From Sacculina carcini (lineage: Eukaryota; Arthropoda; Thecostraca; Sacculinidae), in contig OU696570.1 in assembly GCA_916048095.2 (NCBI GenBank), positions 11,308,316 through 11,372,315 on the forward strand: DNA of 64,000 bases, written 5' to 3'. Positions 56,861 through 64,000 of the stretch are shown here, piece after piece. The notes under the pieces are model-generated. The model saw nothing but the letters and a program-made list of their open reading frames with translations, did not search any database and was not told the origin of the DNA. The translations under genes were made by a program, and so were the position numbers. Numbering within the stretch: position 1 is the stretch's first letter; each line of letters opens with the position of its first letter.

Positions 56861-58198
56861 TTATATTCAGAACAGGAATTTTCTATTGGTATACATTTTA
56901 CAATTCAGAGTTTTCTATTAGACTGGCTGTTTGCATTTAAATATGTATTACTTTTGTTTTATTAATTGTTCCGCACGACGGGTGGTTTCAAACATTCAAT
57001 TTTACCGTGTGGAATGAATCCATATACAAAACTCACGGGCTTGACTTCAAGATCCAGACTCACTAATGTAAATGTGACTTAAATGGTGTATAAATATATC
57101 GCATTATGCAACAAATGTGAATTTAGCTGCCTTACAGTCTGGTTCCGATATTATATTGGCGGTTTTAGAGACAAGTATTGGTGGGCCGCGTGTTTGGATT
57201 CCCTGGGGTAGATAATCTCAGTCTTCTGATTACAAATTATGATCGAATCAGTATATTTTGTGATCACAAACTAATGAGTTGAATCACCTCAGACTAGGCA
57301 GAGTGCGGTCATGATTGAATGGTTGGGTTGGGTTGGGTAGGTTTGACTCAGGTTTTATTGGGTTTTAATGATAGCGGAAAGAAAAAAATATTTTAGCAAT
57401 AAATATTATAGCGGTAAAAGTAAGATAGTACTTGAGCAAATAATGTTGGGGAATCATATTAAGTAATAAATATAGTTTGGAAACATTCTGATGAAATGAT
57501 TTCATCATCTTTCATTGTTTGTTTCGTGTTTGTGTTCCACACGACGGGCAGACTTATATATCAAGCGGGTTGAGGGATAATATTTGTCATAATAAAAACA
57601 AAAATATTCACATTTATACTTTTCTATTGGTTAAGATATTTATAGGTTACATGTCTTGCTTTTCAATTTGCATTCATTATATTTTATGGATTTAATATGA
57701 ATTTCATTGTATGAATTGTTCCGCACGACGGGCGGGTTTAAAAAGTGTTTCCATTTTTTAGTTCATTTTTTCAAATGGTTCATTTAGAAAAAGGTAATTT
57801 CTTTCTAAATATAAATGATCCTCGAGCAGCAACTATAGACAATAGAACGTTCAATTTCCCCTGTAGAATTAATCCATACACAAAACCAATGGATTTGACT
57901 TCAAGATCCAGAACGGATCGTGTTCGAGTTCTGAATTATTCAGCACGACGGGCGGGTGTAAAAATGACCAAGGCGGACTGAGGGGAAATATTTTGTTGAA
58001 ATAAAAATAATTAAACTTGGAATTTTTAAATGATTAATATTTTTATGAGTGTACCCTATTTCATTTTTAATTTTCCATATTTTTATGAATTGAATATTAA
58101 TTTCATGTTATGAATTGCTCCGCACAACGGGCGGGTTTTTTGCTAGTATATATATATTTCCTATGATTATAGGTCTATATATTCATATGTATATAGAA
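56861..58198 (+). repeat. Helitron-like relics ending in CTAG
   Basis: Plus-strand counterpart of 18,563-19,660 (inverted there). Hairpin motifs near 56,970, 57,540, 57,721, 57,943 and 58,120; terminal CTAG at 58,143-58,146. A 78-codon frame at 57,745-57,981 is repeat-derived. Confidence 0.6.
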
Positions 58199-58468
58199 CA
58201 GAGCCGTTGCGAGGACTTATGCCCCCCGAAGGCAACACTTGGGGCCCTCATTATAAATAAAGCACCAAATAATGAATATATTTATTAGACATAAACTCAT
58301 AATACAAGCATAGGCAAAACATCTTAGCAAAAAGGTAAAAGATATACAAATTAAATGAGTAAGCGACCGATACACAGACGCACACACACACACACACTCG
58401 CAAGCGGGCCCCTCAGCACTCGAGGCCCTCACGGCCGGGGGGTACGGGGGGCGGTTGCTACGACTCTG
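58199..58468 (+). mobile_element. hAT-type MITE (270 bp), inverted copy
   Basis: CAGAGCCGTTGC at 58,199 and the complement of CAGAGTCGTAGC ending at 58,468. Flanking octamers are ATATAGAA (58,191-58,198) and ATATAGAC (58,469-58,476). Same element as 18,237-18,508. Confidence 0.74.
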
Positions 58469-58565
58469 ATATAGACAAAATCAGACAAAATGTTTGGCGC
58501 GGCAAATTTTTCCGCGCATTTAGAAGTTGGCAAGTAATGAGACCACGTGCGTTTCTGGTAAATGT

Positions 58566-58802
58566 CTATCGTGGACTCCGTGGTGTAGTTGTTATCACAC
58601 CCGCCTCACAAGCGGGAAGTCAGTGGTTCGAAACCCGGCGGAGCAGGATTTAGTTGGGCGAATTCTACAATCACACAGCCCCTGTCCAACCAGCAGTAAA
58701 TGATGGTACCAGATATCAGTCATGTGTTGTGTCATGCATTCTGGGGAGGTGGCCCTCTCTAATAAGTCTTACGTCCTTGTGGCCCCATAGCGTGGAGATG
58801 AT
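58566..58802 (+). mobile_element. SINE with tRNA-Val(CAC)-like head, plus copy
   Basis: tRNA-like head 58,574-58,645 with anticodon CAC and the B-box GGTTCGAAACC. The T-stem is disrupted. The body runs to gtggagatgatt, where a roughly 300-bp segment absent from copies A and B begins. Confidence 0.68.
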
Positions 58803-59215
58803 TGGTTCTGCGGTGGCAGCGTGCTGCACGGAGCACACCTGTGTGTTCATAAGCTTTGGCTTTTTCCCGTGTAGCAGCTGCCACTTAGGCATTTAACCTT
58901 TATTTTAACCTTTATCGTGGCTTTCCAACGTGGCGTTCAGATACTAGCTGGTAACATATTTTTGTGTCTATGGACCACCATGAGCAGACACATCTCCGGC
59001 CCACAAACTGGAAGTGCTGGACACCATATACACATACACACACACGTGGTGACCTGACACAGTTGACCCATGACAAGGTTAACGACAGCCGCAACCACAA
59101 CTAGATCTGCTAGCCCTGTACTGCATCTGCCCAATCCTGTGTCTGCGAGCGCGCGAGCGTGTGTGTGTGTGTTAGTGTCATGTATGCGTGAATCAAGCGC
59201 GTCAATAGCTATAGA
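58803..59215 (+). repeat. Left ~413-bp direct repeat flanking the hAT element
   Basis: Nearly identical to 61,901-62,312. The first ~300 bp (tggttctgcggtggcagc to ccacaacta) is an insertion relative to 17,880-17,905. The rest matches copies A and B inverted. It ends ctatagag, directly against the hAT terminus. Confidence 0.75.
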
Positions 59216-61900
59216 GCAGGGGTCACCAAACTACGGCCCGCGGGCCGAATCCGGCCCGCGACGTCAGTTCACCAGGCCCGTCGACGGTGAACTGACGTCC
59301 TTCCTCGGCTCGTGGTAGCTCCGCCTACGCTCTAACGTCACCATGGTTTCTATGGCTACATACACAAACACGCATCTTTCCCACCCCTAGATGAGTCCGG
59401 CTGTCAACACAGGTCCGACGCTCCAGTAATATTTACTTCTTTTTGCTTGTCATCCATTTTATAGGTATGTAACAAGGATTTCTTTGTTTGGCAGTGATAG
59501 TTAAGTGGACTATAAGTGTGATTATAGGTCATAAAGTAACAAACATAGTATAATAATGCTATAGAAGCCTCGTGTTATTCACTTCACATTATTATGTGAT
59601 ATATTCTATTACTAAATGTACATATAAGCTATATATGTACCTTTGGTGAGCCGCAGCTTCACCAGTGCACAGTGTGGCAAATTGTTCACAATGAATTTTT
59701 GCCACACTGTGCAGTGACCCCTGAATCTTCTGCTTTACTTATGTTTCAATAGGGTATTAATCATGTTTCTAATTCAATTTCTTTTTCATTTTCAGATCCC
59801 GTTCTCTTCACCCTTCATTATGGCTTCTAAGAAAAGAAAAGTGGACGCCGAGTGTCGCGTTTTCAATGAAGAATAGGGAGTAAAGTACTTCTTAGTGTAA
59901 ACAAAGGACCAGAAAGCTAGATGTGTGATATATAGCGAAAGTGTTGCCGTTTTGAAAGAGTACAATATTAGGCGTCACTATGAAACAAAACATCTATCAA
60001 CATATTCAAAGTTATCTGGAAGGTTACGCTCTGAGAAATACGAGTCCATGAAACGTGGTTTAGAAACTCAAAGAAACCTCTTCACGAGAAAGTTTGCTGT
60101 AAATAAATCTGTCACTCGTACAAGTTACAAAATAGTGCATAAGATGGCAGTCGGAGGAAAACCGTTTACTGATGGCAACTTCGTCAAAGCGTGTATGATG
60201 GAAGTAGCAAATGACTTGTATCCTGAGAAAGCCGATTTGTTTGGAAGCATCAGCCTTTCGACAAGTTCAGTTGTGCGGAGAACAGAAGAACTTGGAGAGA
60301 ACATAGAGCTACAGATACGTGAGAAAGCTAGGAAATTCTTGTGGTATTCTCTGGCGCTGGATGAGTCCACTGTTATCTCGAGTACGTCACAATTTCTCGT
60401 GTTCATTCGTGGTGTCAATTTGGACTTTCAGATAACAAGAGTTGGCATCCGTTTGCAGCATGCATGGAACAACAACTGGAAAATACATTTTCATGGAAGT
60501 GCAAAAAACTTTGCAAGACTATAACCTTCAGTGGAATCAGCTTCGAGGTGTTGCAGTTGATGGAGGTAAAAACATGCCTGAGGGAGGAAGGGTCTGTTGG
60601 GGCAGATCAGGACTCAGTTGGAAGATCTTCAAATTCCAGGCGCTCTGTTCATACACTGCATCATACATCAGCAAGCACTCTGTGGGAAAGCCTTAGATAT
60701 TTCTTGTGTACTGAAGCCAGTCGTTTCTGCTGTGAACTTCATTCGGGGACATGCACTCAATCACCGTCAGTTCCAGGCTTTTCTTGAAGAAATTCATTCT
60801 GATTTCTGTGACTTGCCTTATTACACAGCAGTGAGATGGCTCAGCTGTGGTAAACTCCTGTTTCGTTTGTACAAGCTCCGAAACGAAATAGATGTTCTTC
60901 TCACTGAAAAAGATACAGCCGATCCACAGCTGTCGGATCCTATCTGGCTGTCAAAGTTGTCTTTTTTGGTCGACATCACGTCCCACATGAATGAAATGAA
61001 CTTGAAACTTCAGGGAAAGGATAACCTCATCTGTGATCTCTACAGAATCATCAAAGGATTTCGGAGAAAGCTTTCATAGTTTGAAGCACAACTGGAAGGA
61101 GAAAACTTCTCTCATTTTCACTGTTTCAGAGAGTTTTGCGCTTCAATCGCTGAAGATGTCAACCTCGATTTTCCAAAAAAGATTATTCGTGACTTGAAGA
61201 AGCATTTTTGGAGAGATTTTCAGATCTCGACAGAACTGAGAGTGATATTCTTCTGTTCCAGAATTCGTTTGATTGTAACCTTGATTATGTGCCAGTTGAA
61301 CTACAGTTGGAGCTCATTGATTTGCAAGCAAATGACTTGTTGAAAGAGAAGCAGAGAGAAGGAAAACTTGTCAAATTTTACCGCTGCTTACCTGATCCTG
61401 AGTTTCCGAAATTGAAGAAATTTGCCGCTGGTATGGCATCAGTGTTTGGAACAATTTATGTCTGTGAGCAAACATTTTCAAAAATGGAGTATGTGAAGTC
61501 AACACGTCGAATGAGATTGACTGATGAACATTTGAAAGCACATTTTCATTTTCATCTTGAACATTTTCTTTTGATTGGATGCAGCAATTCCAAACCAAAC
61601 ATTGATGATATCTTGAAAGCCAAACGTCAGTTTCACAAATCTCATTAAACTTTTTTGCTGTTTAGTTTGTGAGATTCGGATATGTGCACACTACGTCTAA
61701 TGTAACTATCTTTTGCTTACGTCGCCTTCTTTGAAAACTCTTTAGTAAATACAATGTTGGTTGTCTTTGTTTTTTTATTAACATGGAATGCTAAACTTAG
61801 TTTTTCGCTTTTTTTCCCAGAGCTTTCGTTCTGGCTTGCAATTATTGAACAGAATGAATATGCGGCCCGCGCTAGTCATTCTTTCAGTTATCCCGCCCAC
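59216..61900 (+). mobile_element. Decayed hAT transposon (Charlie8/GTF2IRD2-like)
   Basis: The left terminus CAGGGGTCACCAAACTACGG followed by cccgcgggcc is a typical hAT inverted repeat end. A transposase relic occupies 59,820-61,648. At the right only gcggcccgcg (about 61,861-61,871) resembles the terminal repeat, and the terminal 30 bp is missing. The octamer CTATAGAG precedes the left end and recurs at 62,305-62,312. Confidence 0.78.
59820..61648 (+). pseudogene. hAT transposase pseudogene, GTF2IRD2-like
   Basis: Starts MASKKRKVDAECRVF. A BED-type zinc finger relic follows: KARCVIYSES then RRHYETKH, where the second Cys is replaced by Tyr. The body has LFGSISLSTSSVVRR, LALDESTVISSTSQ and FIRGVN, then after a frameshift QLRGVAVDGGKNM, after another IHCIIHQQALCGKAL, and after another the C-terminal hAT dimerisation region (CEQTFSKMEYVKS ... 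LTDEHLKAHFHFH). Two early in-frame stops (about 59,874 and 59,898) and at least three frameshifts (about 60,435, 60,590 and 61,205), plus a stop at 61,077, make it inactive. The order matches vertebrate and invertebrate GTF2IRD2/ZBED-type hAT proteins of about 600 residues. Confidence 0.84.
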
Positions 61901-62312
61901 TGGTTCTGCGGTGGCAGCGTGCTGCACGGAGCACACCTGTGTGTTCATAAGCTTCGGCTTTTTCCCGTGTAGCAGCTGCCACTTAGGCATTTAACCTTTA
62001 TTTTAACCTTTATCGTGGCTTTCCAACGTGGCGTTCATATACTAGCTGGTAACATATTTTTGTGTCTATGGACCACCATGAGCAAACACACCTCCGGCCC
62101 ACAAACTGGAAGTGCTCGACACCATATACACATACACACACACGTGGTGACCTGACACAGTTGACCCATGACAAGGTTAACGACAGCCGCAACCACAACT
62201 AGATCTGCTAGCCCTGTACTGCATCTGCCCAATCCTGTGTTTGCGAGCGCGCGAGCGTGTGTGTGTGTTAGTGTCATGTATGCGTGAATGAAGCGCGTCA
62301 ATAGCTATAGAG
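61901..62312 (+). repeat. Right ~412-bp direct repeat flanking the hAT element
   Basis: Counterpart of 58,803-59,215. It continues past ctatagag into cgacatatttacacac, as in copies A and B inverted. Confidence 0.75.
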
Positions 62313-62406
62313 CGACATATTTACACACACACACACACACATCGCTGTATGCAGAAAGGCGGTGTGAATACACATCTATACAATGACAGGGTTAGGGTTT
62401 GACACA

Positions 62407-62467
<61 letters not shown>
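62313..62467 (+). repeat. CA microsatellites with TTAGGG-like motif, inverted copy
   Basis: CA runs at about 62,322-62,340 and 62,405-62,467 on either side of cagggttagggtttg. Inverted counterpart of 17,641-17,790. Confidence 0.7.
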
Positions 62468-62473
<6 letters not shown>

Positions 62474-62611
62474 AAAGCAGGCGAGTGAAAGGAGAAGAGG
62501 CAAAACAAAGACTGGAGCTGAAACGTGAAAAAATTGTACAGGGGCTGATAATCAGATCAAAGTGTAACTGGCATGAACAAGGTGAAAAAAGCACAAAGTA
62601 TTTTTTAACAT
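62468..62611 (+). pseudogene. Short Tx1/L1-like fragment, inverted copy
   Basis: Plus-strand frame with EEAKQRLELKREKIVQ and NWHEQGEKSTKYFLTL, equal to the start of the Tx1-like relics at 17,640 and 28,957. It breaks at 62,611 into Helitron-type arm sequence. Confidence 0.75.
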
Positions 62612-63140
62612 TAGCCTCGAACTGCCTCGTATTTAAACCCGCCCGTCGTGCGAAACTATAAATAGGATATAATGAATCAAAAAGCAAAAAGCTTATCCAA
62701 TAGAAAAATATAAATTTGTAAATTCTTGTTTCAATTATTGACGAAGTTCTTTTCCTCAACACTGCTCAAGTTCACACCCATCCTTCGTGTGTAGTTATTC
62801 ATAAGTGTAACACTATCAAAACAATGAAACCTTCTGTCATCTCTATAATTCCAGATTTATGCGTCCGCTAAAACAGCATATTCATATAGTTGGCATTGCA
62901 TGATATTACAACCCATATCCTTATGCAACTTACGCTTATGCAACTTGAAATTAAACCAATTAAATTATACAGTAAAATTCAGTAGTTAACTTTGTTCCCA
63001 GTAGTATTTTACCCGCCCGTCGGGCGGAACAATTCATGTGTAAATATTGAGGACAATAAAGCCTTTCTATTCAGTATAGTGTAGCATTAATTAAACTGTA
63101 CGCAATAAAACCACACCATCCATGCTTGGAGCTAATATGA
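62612..63140 (-). repeat. Helitron-type arm
   Basis: Matches 8,556-9,030 and 46,090-46,560, with the perfect dyad CCGCCCGTCGGGCGG at 63,013-63,027. Confidence 0.6.
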
Positions 63141-63880
63141 TGCATTCTTTATTGTGATTGGGCTTCAGTGAAATTTAATCGGTGTATATTCCTGAGTAAT
63201 CGCAAGTGCGCATAATAGCTGTCAAATTGGCAATATGTCCTTTTGACTTTACACCGCCTTAACTTCCTTCAGATACCCTTTGGAAAATTACAAATTATAC
63301 CGTATTGTAGAAAACAAGATTTCTAGCACGATGGTGTAAGTTATTTTTATGCGTAACAAATAGCTACTGAGAAATAGTAGAAAAATGAATATATTTTAGT
63401 CGCCCGGTGTTCAAGTGTAATTTTGGATGTATTTGAGAATTTTGCCAATTTTACACGTTTTTTGTATCATTTGTGGGTATAAACTATAGCTTATATTGTA
63501 GAACACAACATTATCTACACAGTAGTATATTCCTGTGTAATCGCAAGTGCGCATAATAGCTGTCAAATTGGCAATATGTCCTTTAGACTTTACACCGCCG
63601 TAACTTCCTTCAGATATTCTTTGGAAAATTAAAAAGTATACCGTATTGTAGAAAACAAGATTTCTAGCACGATGGTATACTTTATTTTTATGTGCAACAA
63701 ATAGAGACTGAGAAATAGTAGAAAAATGAATTAATTTTACTCGCCCGGTGTTCAAGTGTAATTTTGGATGTATTTGAGAATTTTGCCAATTTTACACGTA
63801 TTTTGTATCATTTGTGGGTATAAATTATAGCTTATCTTGTAGAACACAAAATTCTCTACAGAGTAGTATATTCCTGTGTA
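63141..63880 (-). repeat. Helitron-internal tandem units
   Basis: Two units of the family at 1-900 in minus orientation, up to the tgtgtaatcgc landmark. Confidence 0.55.
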
Positions 63881-63883
63881 ATC

Positions 63884-64000
63884 GCTTGCGTAAGCACAAT
63901 CGACGAATTTTCGAGCGAGCATCCAAGTGGCACACAACTGGGAGGAATTATGGAAACCCCAGCCCCCGTGTCTACAATGAAATTGATAGGGCCAACATTT
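63884..64000 (+). other. Open frame running off the window edge
   Basis: The repeat stops abruptly at 63,884, and new, less AT-rich sequence begins that is open to the edge in two frames. One contains METPAPVSTMKL from an ATG at 63,950. The other reads NYGNPSPRVYNEID. Both are too short to classify. It is probably another mobile element. Confidence 0.25.

Noticed and set aside
58574-58645. Functional tRNA-Val gene
   Set aside because: The T-stem and outer acceptor pairs are mismatched and it is followed by a SINE body; it is a tRNA-derived head.
60125-60418. 97-codon minus-strand frame
   Set aside because: It is a shadow of the hAT transposase relic on the plus strand.

Overview
This 64 kb window looks like animal nuclear DNA made almost entirely of nested and duplicated mobile elements. 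I found no convincing host protein gene, no rRNA, and no intact stand-alone tRNA gene. The evidence for an animal, probably an invertebrate or a basal deuterostome, is indirect. There is a CR1-like non-LTR retrotransposon carrying a ribosome-skipping 2A motif (DVEMNPGP), Tx1/L1-like, Ty3/gypsy and BEL/Pao remnants, hAT elements, a tRNA-Val-headed SINE, long CA/GT microsatellites and Helitron-like ends. I cannot name the species.

Layout. Positions 1-5,932 hold Helitron-like DNA, including a head-to-tail array of five ~449-bp units (928-3187) and a CTAG/TC junction at 5216-5221. Positions 5,933-9,029 hold a 387-bp foldback palindrome, a diverged 142-bp repeat, and a 1.6-kb inverted repeat. A BEL/Pao 3' fragment with an LTR follows (9,059-10,156). 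From about 8.4 kb begins a composite block repeated as copy A (to 18,679), copy B (18,680-30,004) and copy C (30,205 onward). It contains Helitron relics, a 32-bp minisatellite (B and C only), a near-perfect palindrome, a gypsy LTR, gypsy pol remnants interrupted by a small LTR element, a Tx1-like RT pseudogene (A, B), a SINE and a hAT MITE (A, B). The sequence on the two sides of the 200-N gap (30,005-30,204) continues without a break when compared with copy A.

After about 37.6 kb copy C departs from B and preserves what A and B have lost: the complete small LTR element with target-site duplications (36,907-38,405), more of the gypsy integrase, and the Tx1 3' end. Positions 40.8-51.3 kb are more Helitron relics, palindromes, a 142-bp tandem repeat, a degenerate RT fragment, a 2.4-kb inverted repeat and a solo LTR. 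Positions 51,287-55,907 hold the best-preserved element: a full-length, apparently recent non-LTR retrotransposon with a single 1,099-codon ORF. Positions 57-62.6 kb are an inverted relative of 17.5-19.7 kb, expanded by a decayed hAT transposon (GTF2IRD2/Charlie8-like transposase) flanked by ~412-bp direct repeats. The window closes with more Helitron-internal repeats and a short open frame running off the edge.

How it works together: the autonomous machinery (gypsy, BEL, Tx1, hAT) is dead here. The 2A retrotransposon is the only element that looks capable of mobilising itself. Most of the bulk comes from small elements with hairpin or palindromic ends, amplified by transposition and by later segmental duplication. 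No new multi-gene system was found. The most distinctive signals are the tandem Helitron-like array, the long inverted repeats assembled from those elements, the intact short LTR element and its truncated relatives, and the 2A element with a GT-rich, Cys-rich hydrophobic leader.
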